Assembly (NCBI GenBank): GCA_963922455.1 | Contig: CAWUIO010000004.1 | Coordinates: forward strand, 57,885 to 121,884 | Direction of reading: 5' to 3' | DNA: 64,000 nt | Source of the DNA: CAWUIO01 sp963922455 | Lineage (GTDB): Bacteria > Bacteroidota > Bacteroidia > Cytophagales > Microscillaceae | Shown: positions 17,006 to 25,606 of the stretch, piece after piece | Layout of the letters: every line of letters starts with the position of its first letter | Position numbering within the stretch: position 1 is the stretch's first letter | Program-made: the position numbers and the translations under genes | Notes under the pieces: model-generated | Seen by the model: only the letters and a program-made list of their open reading frames with translations | Told to the model about the DNA's origin: nothing | Databases searched by the model: none

Positions 17006-18055
17006 CTAATCGGCTTGGTAGCCTGACTTATTAAAAATCATCCGGGCATCGGGTTGAGCAAGCAGTTCTTTCAGGGTAACTTCTTTATTTTTGGCTTGGT
17101 ATTTCTGGCAAATTCTCCAGCCAAACCATCTACCCAAACGCCCTGGCGCCTTCACATTTTGAATTTCGGCAATATAAGGCCTTTCCCCAAGGTAGCCTTG
17201 TTTGACTTTTTGATCCGTACTGAATAAGATTTCTTCGGAAATAAAATGATTCCAGAGGTAATTACGGGCTTCCGAATTATCGAGCAGGGCCAGCTCTTGG
17301 CTACTGTACCCGGTGAGCAGGGAATCGGGTAAGCAGGGCATCATAGCTTGTACAAATGCGTGCGCTTTCCCATAAAAGATCATTTCGGCCAAAACCGTTT
17401 GATCGGCAAAATCGGTCTGAATAAACTGCTGGGAAATTTGTCTAATAGCCAAGGGTACGATAGCTTCAGGGGTGTAGCGTTTCCAAATATAATCTGGAAT
17501 AATCTCCACGGGTGGCCGATACAGGGCTTCGTCTCCTAGAAAAAAATCTAAACTGACCACAATCATATCGGGGCCCACATAAAAGTCATTGCCGAAGAAA
17601 GTACCCAAGCCCGTGATTACGGTATATATCTTGGGTATTTTAAAATCGGGGTAGATTTGTTTGATTCGGTAAAAGGCCTTCGTAAACGCGAATTTAAGTT
17701 TTTCCCTTTGTTTTTGGTCGTATACTTTATTCACCTGAGCCAGTAGGGTGTCGCGCAAATGTGGCTCCGCAATCATCCTTTGGATACTTTCAACCAGGAC
17801 TGTATCATTAGGCAAACGACTTCGGTTCATAAAGCGCTCAGAAAATGTAGGGTATTCGTCTAAAAAGGATTGGATTTGTTTGGGGCTTTTTAGGGCAAAG
17901 AGTTTCCCTTCCAGCGCTTCCATTTCAAGAGTAATATCGATATCCTCCGGGTTCAAATCCTCTGAGCAATTACTTCCGGAGCAGGAAAAAAAAGAGCAGA
18001 TAATTATGCATCCCAAGACTATTTCCAACAGAGCTTTATGATAGGAAATGTGCAT
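17006..18055 (-). CDS. gldB: gliding motility lipoprotein GldB
   Basis: GldB is one of the lipoproteins required for Bacteroidota gliding and for function of the type IX secretion motor. The signal peptide ends in the lipobox SFFSC, followed by SGSN. The core motifs are VITGLGTFFGNDFYVG, IVVSLDFFLG, the DYIWKRY segment, LAEMIFYGKAHAF, and a C-terminal GRWFGWRICQKY. The length from the ATG at 18055 is 349 residues, close to family size; an upstream ATG at 18097 would give an unusually long n-region. It lies downstream of rng, separated by rng's terminator, so it is probably transcribed separately or by read-through. Confidence 0.85.
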   Translation of the reverse strand: MHISYHKALLEIVLGCIIICSFFSCSGSNCSEDLNPEDIDITLEMEALEGKLFALKSPKQIQSFLDEYPTFSERFMNRSRLPNDTVLVESIQRMIAEPHLRDTLLAQVNKVYDQKQREKLKFAFTKAFYRIKQIYPDFKIPKIYTVITGLGTFFGNDFYVGPDMIVVSLDFFLGDEALYRPPVEIIPDYIWKRYTPEAIVPLAIRQISQQFIQTDFADQTVLAEMIFYGKAHAFVQAMMPCLPDSLLTGYSSQELALLDNSEARNYLWNHFISEEILFSTDQKVKQGYLGERPYIAEIQNVKAPGRLGRWFGWRICQKYQAKNKEVTLKELLAQPDARMIFNKSGYQAD

Positions 18056-18105
18056 TGCAGTGAAAAAATTTATCAGTATAATGAAATGCGAGGTCATAGG
18101 GCCTA

Positions 18106-18136
18106 GAAAAAACGGAGCTCCTCAAAAGGAGCTCCG
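18106..18136 (-). terminator. intrinsic terminator of rng
   Basis: Perfect 9-bp stem CGGAGCTCC/GGAGCTCCG with a 6-nt loop, followed on the minus strand by six T residues. It starts 8 nt beyond the rng stop. Confidence 0.88.
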
Positions 18137-18144
18137 AAATAGAC

Positions 18145-19719
18145 TTATGCATCTGCATTGGCGTGTCCTAGCTCAATTTCCTCATCGTATTGATTGTTGA
18201 ATGTATATTTCAACATAGGCAGGGAAGAATCTGAGACAAGACGTACCCATTTTCGGTATTTACGGTACCACTTCCATTGGCGGGAAAAGAACACTCCCTT
18301 GGTAAAGTAAGCGTGTAAATACGGATGCAAGGTAATGCTTATTTTCTTTTCATTTTGCTTGGTAAGGATGTGTTCCAGATTATTCTCGATTTCATCGGTC
18401 ACCAAAATAGAAGCGCCTACTTTTCCACTCCCACTACATAAAGGACACGTCTCATCGGTAGTGATGGTGAGCTCGGGTCTTACTCTTTGCCGCGTAATCT
18501 GCATTAAGCCAAATTTGGTTAGGGGCAAAACGGTTGATTTGGAGCGGTCTTTTTTCAATTCCGCTTTCATGCATTGATAGATCTGCCGTTTGTTTTCCGG
18601 CTTTTTCATATCAATAAAATCAATAATGATGATCCCCCCCATATCCCGGATTCTCAACTGCCGGGCAATTTCTCGGGCGGCTTCCAAATTGACGCTTAGG
18701 GCTGTGGTTTCCTGATCTTGTGCAGAATTGGATTTATTACCACTGTTTACATCAATTACGTGTAAAGCCTCCGTATGCTCAATAATCAAATATCCTCCGT
18801 TGTCCAAGCTTACTGACTGGCCAAATAGGGATTTGAGTTGTTTCTCGATGCCCAGGTTTTCGAATAGCTTAACCCGGCCATTGTGAAGTTTAACAATCTT
18901 TTCTTTATCGGGAGCAATGCTACGAATATAGTTTTTGACCTCATCGTAGACCCCTTTTTCGTCTACGGTGATATTATCAAACTGTTCGTTTAGCATATCC
19001 CGTAAAATAGAGGATGCTCGGTTCATCTCTCCGATTATTTTATCCCGAGGTTTTGCATTACGCAATTTGCGCATACCACTCTCCCATTTTTCTATCAAAT
19101 TTTGAAGGTCCCGGTCTAATTCGGCTACGTCCTTGCCTTCGGCGGCGGTACGGACAATTATACCAAAATTTACGGGTTTAATAGAAGACAGGAGTCTTAC
19201 TAATCTATGTCTTTCTTCCCGATCAACAATTTTCTTAGAAACGTTGACGGTATTGGAGAAAGGTACCAATACAATATATCTCCCGGCGATAGAAATTTCG
19301 CAGGAAAGTCGAGGACCTTTGGTGGATATGGGTTCTTTGATTACCTGAACCAGTACTTGATTATTTTTACTAAAAATCTGGTTTATTTTACCCAGTTTGT
19401 TAATTTCCGGTTCAATTTTGAAGTTACTCAAATTGTAAGGAACGTTCTTTTTAGCGAGAACTGCCCTAGTAAACTTATTGAGTGAACTAAAATTTGGCCC
19501 GAGATCCAGATAATGTAAAAAAGCATCTTTTTCGTAACCAATATCAATAAAAGTCGCATTCAAACCTTGAACGACTTTTTTTACCACTCCTAAGTAAATA
19601 TCACCTACGGTAAAGGCATTATCTCGTGACTCGAGGTGATATTCTACTATTTTTCGGTCCTCCAATAAGGCAATTCGGTCACCTTTCTTAGTTACACTTA
19701 TAGCTAATTCGCTACTCAA
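18145..19719 (-). CDS. rng: ribonuclease E/G family protein (RNase G)
   Basis: A single-strand-specific endoribonuclease that matures rRNA and starts mRNA decay. At 524 residues it is RNase G size, without the long RNase E scaffold tail. It shows the N-terminal S1 domain (VGDIYLGVVKKVVQGLNATFIDIGYEKDAFLH), the DNase I-like catalytic region with VIDVNSGN and IIIIDFIDM carrying the two metal-binding aspartates, and the zinc-link CPLCSGSGKV. It heads a minus-strand block in which HU, a TPR protein and a tiny ribosomal protein gene lie upstream. Confidence 0.95.
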   Translation of the reverse strand: MSSELAISVTKKGDRIALLEDRKIVEYHLESRDNAFTVGDIYLGVVKKVVQGLNATFIDIGYEKDAFLHYLDLGPNFSSLNKFTRAVLAKKNVPYNLSNFKIEPEINKLGKINQIFSKNNQVLVQVIKEPISTKGPRLSCEISIAGRYIVLVPFSNTVNVSKKIVDREERHRLVRLLSSIKPVNFGIIVRTAAEGKDVAELDRDLQNLIEKWESGMRKLRNAKPRDKIIGEMNRASSILRDMLNEQFDNITVDEKGVYDEVKNYIRSIAPDKEKIVKLHNGRVKLFENLGIEKQLKSLFGQSVSLDNGGYLIIEHTEALHVIDVNSGNKSNSAQDQETTALSVNLEAAREIARQLRIRDMGGIIIIDFIDMKKPENKRQIYQCMKAELKKDRSKSTVLPLTKFGLMQITRQRVRPELTITTDETCPLCSGSGKVGASILVTDEIENNLEHILTKQNEKKISITLHPYLHAYFTKGVFFSRQWKWYRKYRKWVRLVSDSSLPMLKYTFNNQYDEEIELGHANADA

Positions 19720-19922
19720 GATGGAGGTACTTTAAAAATTAGGAAAATTAAATAAAGGATACAGGCATAGTCCTTTAACTTAGACAATATACATTGACTA
19801 GTTTAGGCCAGCACTTCTCCTTGACTTTCTGAGGGTCAGAAGAAGAAAAAACAATTACACAGGAAAGGGGGGGGATCTTCCTAATTGAATTATCCCCTTA
19901 GTTCCTAGAGTGTAATTTTAAA

Positions 19923-20012
19923 TTACTTCTTCTTGTGACGGTTTTTTCTAAGGCGCTTTTTGCGCTTGTGAGTAGCAATCTTGTGACGTTTTCTTTTTTT
20001 TCCGCAAGGCAT
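19923..20012 (-). CDS. AURKAIP1/COX24 (mS38-like) small ribosomal protein, 29 aa
   Basis: A 30-codon gene, easily missed. The product begins MPCGKKRKRHKIATHKRKKR and continues with a basic Arg/Lys/Asn/His tail to residue 29, which matches the AURKAIP1/COX24 domain of small proteins on the ribosomal small subunit (mS38 in mitochondria). Bacteroidota carry this protein widely. Almost every residue is basic, as expected for an rRNA-threading peptide. The start is the ATG at 20012. It sits 24 nt below the TPR gene stop, in the rng-HU neighbourhood. Confidence 0.85.
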   Translation of the reverse strand: MPCGKKRKRHKIATHKRKKRLRKNRHKKK

Positions 20013-20036
20013 GTCTTTACGTGTTTTGGTAAAAAA

Positions 20037-20864
20037 CTAGTTTAATTGCAAAAGATAGTCACTAGCCGCAGCTTTGAGGAGAGAATCTTCGGCAAGCCGC
20101 TCCACTTCTTGGAGCAGTTCTACCGCTTTTGTACGTTTTCCAGTTTCGGCGTAGCTCTGAGCTAATAATACTTTGGCTTCAAGATTATCCGGATTTTGGC
20201 GGATAAGGGTCTCGAAATGATTGACGGCCTTATCAAATTGGCCGGATTGCATAGATAATAAACCTAATTGAAAACGTGCAAATTCATTTTTCTCATCCTG
20301 GGCCAACACTTCTCTCAGCATCATAATCCCCTTCATTGGATTTTCCCCAATGACATACGTGAGGGCTAATTTAGACTGAGCGTCTAAGTTGTCGGGTTGG
20401 GCGTCTAGGACTAATTGAAAATAATTTCTGGCTTGCCCGGCATACTCCATGGCTAGTTCTCGGTTCGTAAGTCCAAGAAAATTATAGGCTTGGGTATACG
20501 CTTCTCCGGCATTGTTCCAATTGGTAGGATTAGGTGCCAATTGGGCAATTAAGCCGTAGTAATGGGCGGTACTATCAAAATGATTCACTTCCCGAAATAT
20601 ACCAGCTATGGAATCCAATAGTTGAATTTGGGAAGATTTATCTTGAATATTTTGGAGTTCAGTTTTTAATTGTTCTAAGGCCTTTTTTTGAGGGGGAGCC
20701 ATTTCGTGTTGGTGTCCCTCGTGATTTTCCATTTCCGGGCTGGACGTGGTGGTGTTTGTATTAGTCAATTCGTCTTCGTCACTCACCACCACCGTTGGAA
20801 GTTGGTATAAACCTACCAGCAATAATATCGCCCCGGCAATTAGAATAAGTTGGGTCTTAGGCAT
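20037..20864 (-). CDS. TPR-repeat membrane-anchored protein
   Basis: 275 residues: one N-terminal membrane anchor (LILIAGAILLLVGLYQL), a Thr/His-rich linker, and about four tetratricopeptide repeats (for example FARFQLGLLSMQSGQFDKAV and LEAKVLLAQSYAETGKRTKA). It would act as a protein-interaction scaffold facing the periplasm. Its start overlaps the end of the HU gene by 8 nt, so the two are translationally coupled. A gene in this position is common downstream of HU in Bacteroidota, but its function is not known to me. Confidence 0.8.
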   Translation of the reverse strand: MPKTQLILIAGAILLLVGLYQLPTVVVSDEDELTNTNTTTSSPEMENHEGHQHEMAPPQKKALEQLKTELQNIQDKSSQIQLLDSIAGIFREVNHFDSTAHYYGLIAQLAPNPTNWNNAGEAYTQAYNFLGLTNRELAMEYAGQARNYFQLVLDAQPDNLDAQSKLALTYVIGENPMKGIMMLREVLAQDEKNEFARFQLGLLSMQSGQFDKAVNHFETLIRQNPDNLEAKVLLAQSYAETGKRTKAVELLQEVERLAEDSLLKAAASDYLLQLN

Positions 20865-21186
20865 CGGCTTTCTGCTCCTGATCTTGGTTTAAGCGAGTCT
20901 TTAAAGGCTCACTATTTTTGATCTTCTCGATGAAAGCTTTGGAGGGTTTAAAGCTGGGTACATAATGTTCGTCAATTATCATGGCCGTATTTTTAGAAAT
21001 ATTACGGGCCACTTTACGAGCTCTCTTTTTATTGATAAAGCTCCCAAACCCACGTACATAGATGTTCTCTCCATTTTCCATAGCCTTTTGAACTACCTTG
21101 AAAAAGGCTTCCACTGTATTTTGTACGTCATCTTTATTGATACCAGTTCGCTCGGCGATCTCGGCAATTACCTCCGCTTTCGTCAC
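20857..21186 (-). CDS. HU/IHF-family DNA-binding protein
   Basis: A nucleoid-associated protein that bends DNA as a dimer. MTKAEVIAEIAERTGINKDDV is the usual N-terminal helix pair, GFGSFINKKRARKVARN is the strand leading into the DNA-wrapping arm, and FKPSKAFIEKIK is the closing helix. At 109 residues it has about 18 residues beyond a canonical HU, in a hydrophilic tail. It is the first gene of a minus-strand unit with the TPR protein. Confidence 0.93.
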   Translation of the reverse strand: MTKAEVIAEIAERTGINKDDVQNTVEAFFKVVQKAMENGENIYVRGFGSFINKKRARKVARNISKNTAMIIDEHYVPSFKPSKAFIEKIKNSEPLKTRLNQDQEQKADA

Positions 21187-21253
21187 GTTAATATTGGGTT
21201 AAACGAATTGACTTACTATATAAGAAACTATAAACCATATAATTATGGAATCG

Positions 21254-21261
21254 CAAATGTA
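21254..21261 (-). promoter_or_regulatory. possible -7 promoter element TACATTTG for HU
   Basis: Matches TAnnTTTG on the minus strand, 68 nt upstream of the HU start. No convincing -33 box was found. Confidence 0.35.
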
Positions 21262-21384
21262 AATTTAGATTCGATAATTTAAAAGTAAATGCCCAAAAAA
21301 TTATGGGTTTGTACTTGGCAAATGTTCAGAATGCAACATTATGCCCTATTGTTTTGTTCGTCAAATAACATGAACGACTTCAGC

Positions 21385-22458
21385 ATGGCAAAGGTTCAAG
21401 ACTTTTTTGCTACTACTCTCATTACTTGGTACGAACACCACCAACGGGACCTTCCTTGGCGAAAGACGCGAGATCCTTACCTGATTTGGCTTTCGGAAAT
21501 TATCCTTCAACAAACGCGGGTCAAACAAGGCCTCCCCTATTTTATGAAGTTTGTTGAAGCCTACCCAAATGTGGATGCCCTTGCCCAAGCCCCAGAAGAT
21601 GAAGTGTTGAGGCTTTGGCAAGGACTGGGGTATTATTCACGCGCTCGGAATTTACACAGTACAGCTCGGTATATAAGTCAAGAGTTACAAGGCCAGTTCC
21701 CTCAGACCTATGATGCATTGCTAAAATTAAAGGGAGTTGGAAAATACACAGCCGCTGCTATTGCTTCATTTGCTTTTCTTGAAAAAGTCCCCGTTCTGGA
21801 TGGGAATGTGTACAGAGTCTTATCCCGTTATTTTGGCTTAGATATTCCCATAGACCAATCCCGTTCTTTCCAAGAGTATTTTAACTTGGCCCAGCGATTA
21901 ATTCCAGAACAATCTCCCGATCAATTTAATCAAGCTATTATGGAATTTGGGGCTATGCACTGCAGTCCGGCAAAGCCAAATTGCATGCTATGCCCCTTTG
22001 TGGATACCTGTCAGGCCTATGCCCAAAACCTTACACAATCTTTACCGGTCAAACTGGGCAAAACTAAAACCCGGCCACGCTATTTCAATTATTTGCTAAT
22101 TTGTGGAGAGGAGCGATTGCTCTTAAAAAAAAGAGAGGGTAAAGATGTCTGGCAAGGTTTATATGAATTTATCTTAGTGGAAGACTCGTCCTTGTGGGAT
22201 GATGAAAAACTGCCTCATAAGATGGAAGCGGATTATCCTGGCTTAATGCAATTTTACCAAAAAAGCCATGGACCCTATAAACACATACTAAGTCACCAGA
22301 AAATACACGCAAATTTCCATCAATTTGTCCTGCCAGAGAAGCAATTTGCCGATTTTGAAATACAAACAAACAGCCAAGGGTATACCGCAAAACAAATAGA
22401 GGAATTACCCAAACCCATTCTTTTGGATAAGTTTTGGAAGGCCGAAATTTTTCACTAA
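21385..22458 (+). CDS. mutY: A/G-specific adenine DNA glycosylase
   Basis: MutY removes adenine mispaired with 8-oxoguanine. Seen: RDLPWRKTRDPYLIWLSEIILQQTRV with the catalytic Glu, the helix-hairpin-helix LKGVGKYTAAAIASF with the active-site Asp in VLDGNVYRV, and the 4Fe-4S loop with Cys spacing C-x6-C-x2-C-x5-C (CSPAKPNCMLCPFVDTC). The C-terminal part is the NUDIX-like 8-oxoG recognition domain. The frame extends to an ATG at 21289, but alignment to the family places the start at the ATG at 21385 (MAKVQDFF) or 21370. It leads the mutY-ssb-gldE-gldD cluster typical of gliding Bacteroidota. Confidence 0.95.
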   Translation: MAKVQDFFATTLITWYEHHQRDLPWRKTRDPYLIWLSEIILQQTRVKQGLPYFMKFVEAYPNVDALAQAPEDEVLRLWQGLGYYSRARNLHSTARYISQELQGQFPQTYDALLKLKGVGKYTAAAIASFAFLEKVPVLDGNVYRVLSRYFGLDIPIDQSRSFQEYFNLAQRLIPEQSPDQFNQAIMEFGAMHCSPAKPNCMLCPFVDTCQAYAQNLTQSLPVKLGKTKTRPRYFNYLLICGEERLLLKKREGKDVWQGLYEFILVEDSSLWDDEKLPHKMEADYPGLMQFYQKSHGPYKHILSHQKIHANFHQFVLPEKQFADFEIQTNSQGYTAKQIEELPKPILLDKFWKAEIFH

Positions 22459-22511
22459 ATTTTCAAAGCAAGGTTTTAAAGAAAGTAACCTTTAATTTTC
22501 GCGAAAAAGCT

Positions 22512-22519
22512 TAGTTTTG
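22512..22519 (+). promoter_or_regulatory. possible -7 promoter element TAGTTTTG for ssb-gldE-gldD
   Basis: Fits TAnnTTTG, 36 nt before the ssb start. The upstream TTAAT at the -33 distance is a poor match, so the call rests on the -7 box. Confidence 0.4.
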
Positions 22520-22555
22520 CCCTTTCATTGATAAAGCCACCAACTAAATACCGAC

Positions 22556-23011
22556 ATGGCTAGCTACAACAAGATTTTTTTGATTGGCAACTTGGGTAGA
22601 GACCCAGAAGTACGAGAATTTCAAGGCCGTAAAGTTGCCAATTTTTCTCTCGCTGTCAATGAGCGTTATACCAAATCGGACGGTACCCCAGTAGAACGTA
22701 CGGAATGGTTTCGGATTAGCTTTTGGGGAAAAACCGCAGAGATCGCCGAAAATTACTTACGAAAAGGCTCTCAGGTTATGGTAGAAGGCCGTTTAAGTAC
22801 CCGAGAATACGTAGATAAAGACGGTAATAACCGAATTGCCTTAGAAGTAAGTGGCCAAGGCCTACAACTCTTAAGTGGCCAAGCAGGTCAAGATACAAGC
22901 TCTATGTCAAGTGGATCTCCTTCTTACAATCCAGGCCCAGAAACTCCCTCAACGCCTCCTAGTAACAATCACGGCTCTGAGGCCGGAAGTGATGATGACC
23001 TTCCCTTCTAA
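22556..23011 (+). CDS. ssb: single-stranded DNA-binding protein
   Basis: 151 residues: an OB-fold domain (NKIFLIGNLGRDPEVREFQGRKVANFSLAVNERYT, then the EWFRISFWGKTAEIAENYLRKGSQVMVEGRLSTREY core), a flexible Ser/Pro/Gly linker, and the acidic DDDLPF tip that recruits repair and replication partners. It lies between mutY and gldE. Confidence 0.97.
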   Translation: MASYNKIFLIGNLGRDPEVREFQGRKVANFSLAVNERYTKSDGTPVERTEWFRISFWGKTAEIAENYLRKGSQVMVEGRLSTREYVDKDGNNRIALEVSGQGLQLLSGQAGQDTSSMSSGSPSYNPGPETPSTPPSNNHGSEAGSDDDLPF

Positions 23012-23027
23012 CCTAATCTGAAATACC

Positions 23028-24377
23028 TTGGATATCGAACCCGACAGTACCCCTCTCCTGATAAGTCTTCTACTCCAAATTGCCAGCTCCGATTTAGGTT
23101 TCTACGGAATCAGTGGTATTTTACTTTTCGGTCTCTTGTTATTGTCGGCGGCGGTTTCCGGTTCCGAAATTGCCTTATTCTCTCTAAGCACCGAAGAATG
23201 TAAAAACTGTGCTGAGAGTAACCACCCCGCAGAACGGCTAGCCGTTCGTCTTTTGGGAAGCCCGCACCTTTTATTGGCAGCCATTCTTATCTTCAACAAT
23301 CTGATTAATGTATCGATTGTAACCTTATCCACTTTTGTTACCTGGAGAATATTTGGTACCCAAACCCCCGAAGGCTTAGTTATTGTTGGGCTTACTTTTA
23401 CGGTAACCTTGTTAATCCTTTTCTTTGGTGAATTGATCCCCAAGGTATATGCCACCCAAAGAAACCTGTCCTTTATTCGTCGTACCGTTTTTCTAATCAA
23501 CCTGGCTTTTATCATTCTCAAACCCCTGTCTCAACTTTTAGTAAAATTGAGCACCCTCATCGAAAAGCGCATGGTCCGCAAAGGGTATCAAATAAATTTG
23601 GAAAACCTACCCGACTTTATTGAAGATATTGAAGTAGTTGGAGAGGCCGAAGAAAAGGAAAAAGAAATCTTAAAGGGGATCGTAAGTTTCGGTTCGACCA
23701 CGGTAAGCCAGGTGATGACCTCCCGTTTGGCCATAACCGCGGTAGACATAAGTACCCCCTTTGCTGAGCTAATTGACAAAATCCAGGAATATGGATACTC
23801 CCGTATTCCGGTATACCGCAACACCATTGACCGGATTGAGGGCTTTTTGTATATTAAAGATCTCTTACCCTTTTTGGATATGAATGACGATTTTAAGTGG
23901 AACAAACTCCTCAGAGATCGTTACTTTGTACCTCAAAACAAAAAAATAGACAAGCTTTTACGAGACTTTCAGGAAAAACATGTGCATATGGCCATTGTAG
24001 TAGACGAATACGGGGGGACGGCTGGCCTGATTACCATGGAAGATATTATTGAAGAAATCGTCGGAGAAATTAATGACGAATTTGATGAAAGCCGGGAGGT
24101 CCTCCATATGCAGCTAGATGAAGATAGCTACCTCTTTGAGGCTAAAATTCCCTTGAACGACTTTAGTAAAGTCATGGGAGTAGAACCCAACATCTTTGAT
24201 GAAATTAAGGGAGAAAGTCATTCTTTAGCAGGCATGATGTTAGAAATATTCTCAAGAATGCCCGAACTAAATGAAGAAGCTCGCTTTGGCCCCTTCCTTT
24301 TTACGATTGTTTCTGTAAGCTCCAAAAAAATCCGAGTGGTTAAAGTCAATGTCCTGGATAATGCCGATGAAAATTAA
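23028..24377 (+). CDS. gldE: gliding motility-associated CNNM/HlyC-CorC family protein GldE
   Basis: Four N-terminal membrane segments form the CNNM transporter domain (GISGILLFGLLLLSAAVSGSEIALFSLS, then LLLAAILIFNNLINVSIVTL and the segments up to LIPKVYATQRNLSF). A CBS pair follows (VMTSRLAITAVDISTPFAELID; HMAIVVDEYGGTAGLITMEDIIEEIVGEI), then a CorC/HlyC C-terminal domain. Position between ssb and gldD identifies it as GldE, which assists GldD in gliding. The start is TTG, 17 nt after the ssb stop; no ATG precedes the conserved N terminus. Confidence 0.9.
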   Translation: MDIEPDSTPLLISLLLQIASSDLGFYGISGILLFGLLLLSAAVSGSEIALFSLSTEECKNCAESNHPAERLAVRLLGSPHLLLAAILIFNNLINVSIVTLSTFVTWRIFGTQTPEGLVIVGLTFTVTLLILFFGELIPKVYATQRNLSFIRRTVFLINLAFIILKPLSQLLVKLSTLIEKRMVRKGYQINLENLPDFIEDIEVVGEAEEKEKEILKGIVSFGSTTVSQVMTSRLAITAVDISTPFAELIDKIQEYGYSRIPVYRNTIDRIEGFLYIKDLLPFLDMNDDFKWNKLLRDRYFVPQNKKIDKLLRDFQEKHVHMAIVVDEYGGTAGLITMEDIIEEIVGEINDEFDESREVLHMQLDEDSYLFEAKIPLNDFSKVMGVEPNIFDEIKGESHSLAGMMLEIFSRMPELNEEARFGPFLFTIVSVSSKKIRVVKVNVLDNADEN

Positions 24378-24412
24378 TTTGCTCCCCTTGCGTTTTAAAG
24401 AAAATTAAGATT

Positions 24413-25072
24413 ATGCGTATAACTCCCTCTCCCATAATACTGCATTTGGGTACTTTTACTCTACTTTTTGCCTTGGCTGCCGCCTGCGGGGGTACAAAAG
24501 AATACGTACCCAAACCCAAAGGCTTTAACCGGATTGACCTTCCGGATGTAAAATATCAATCCTTAGACGAAGAACACCCCTATTTTTTTGAATACTCCCA
24601 AGCCGCTCATATCCGGCCGGATTCTTCTTCTATTGCCGAACCCCACTGGATTCATGTAATTTATCCAGAGTTTAAGGCAGATGTCCAACTTACTTACAAA
24701 TCCATAAAAGATCACCCAGAAATCTTTAGTGAGTTTATAGATGATGCCCACAAACTTACCGGAAAGCATATGGTGAAAGCTTCAGCAATTGAGGAAAGTA
24801 TCCTAAAAACTCCTAGCGGAAAAACTGTTGCTGTTTATGAGTTGGAGGGAGAGGTGCCGAGCCAATTTCAGTTTTACTTGACCGACTCCACCGAACACTT
24901 TTTGCGAGGAGCCTTGTATTTTAGAACGGCCACCAAGAATGATTCTTTGAGCCCCATAATTGAATATATCAAAAAGGATATTATCCATATGCTTAACACA
25001 TGCCAATGGGACTACGAAAGAAAAAGTCAATTAAAAAAAGGAGAGGATAATCCCAGTTTTACTGGGATTTAA
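24413..25072 (+). CDS. gldD: gliding motility lipoprotein GldD
   Basis: A 219-residue lipoprotein: the signal peptide ends at ALAAACGG, with Cys as the lipidation site. It is followed by the family signature YVPKPKGFNRIDLPDVKYQSLDEEHPYFFEYSQAA (split over residues about 31-65), and ends with the expected DIIHMLNTCQWD motif. GldD is needed for gliding and type IX secretion. It directly follows gldE. A hairpin, AATCCCAGT/ACTGGGATT, spans its last codons and may act as a weak terminator. Confidence 0.88.
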   Translation: MRITPSPIILHLGTFTLLFALAAACGGTKEYVPKPKGFNRIDLPDVKYQSLDEEHPYFFEYSQAAHIRPDSSSIAEPHWIHVIYPEFKADVQLTYKSIKDHPEIFSEFIDDAHKLTGKHMVKASAIEESILKTPSGKTVAVYELEGEVPSQFQFYLTDSTEHFLRGALYFRTATKNDSLSPIIEYIKKDIIHMLNTCQWDYERKSQLKKGEDNPSFTGI

Positions 25073-25076
25073 CTAT

Positions 25077-25391
25077 TCAAACTAGGAAATATAATAACAA
25101 AAGGCCTAGCGAAGATAGAGAAGCCCACCATGCTTTACGCTGTGCCTTGGAATAATCTAGATTACGGAAGGCCTTGAACGCCCCTAAAATACTAGGTACA
25201 CTGATAAGAAGAAAACCTACAAGCACTAAAGATCCTAAAAGGCCAGAACCAAATAAAGCGCCTACTCCCTTAGTAAATAATTTTCCAAGCACACCTAATC
25301 CGGCGGTTCCAATGATAGAAAGGCCAGAAATTCCAAAGATTCCTGAGTTAAATACCAGGCTTTTTCGGGTTTGCAAATGTTTGTCGCTCAT
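25077..25391 (-). CDS. small hypothetical membrane protein, 104 aa
   Basis: Not recognised. A short basic N terminus precedes two or three Gly-rich hydrophobic segments (GIFGISGLSIIGTAGLGVLG, LLGSLVLVGFLLISVPSILGAF and ASLSSLGLLLLYFLV). It converges on gldD, with only 4 nt between the stops. No partner gene shares its strand nearby. Confidence 0.55.
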   Translation of the reverse strand: MSDKHLQTRKSLVFNSGIFGISGLSIIGTAGLGVLGKLFTKGVGALFGSGLLGSLVLVGFLLISVPSILGAFKAFRNLDYSKAQRKAWWASLSSLGLLLLYFLV

Positions 25392-25552
25392 ATACTATCC
25401 AATTAATGCCGATTAAAATCGCTGTTTTTTCATGGGTTTTACTCAAATATACGTCAATTCAGCGAGAAGGGCTAATTTTTTTTGATCCAGAAAAGCTTAG
25501 AATTTACAGCAATAAAACCATTGCCAAATTACCAAATCCCGCTCTCATTATA

Positions 25553-25594
25553 CAAAAAAGCCGAAAAAGGAATATTTGTCCCTTTTTCGGCTTT
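25553..25594 (-). terminator. intrinsic terminator of pyrH-frr
   Basis: AAAGCCGAAAAAGG pairs with CCTTTTTCGGCTTT around a 10-nt loop; on the minus strand it runs into a T-rich tail. It lies just after the frr stop at 25607. Confidence 0.85.
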
Positions 25595-25606
25595 GGGTAT
25601 TCACCA

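Noticed and set aside
19801..19850. Hairpin TTCTGA/TCAGAA as a terminator
   Set aside because: No T run follows on either strand in the needed direction and no gene ends there.
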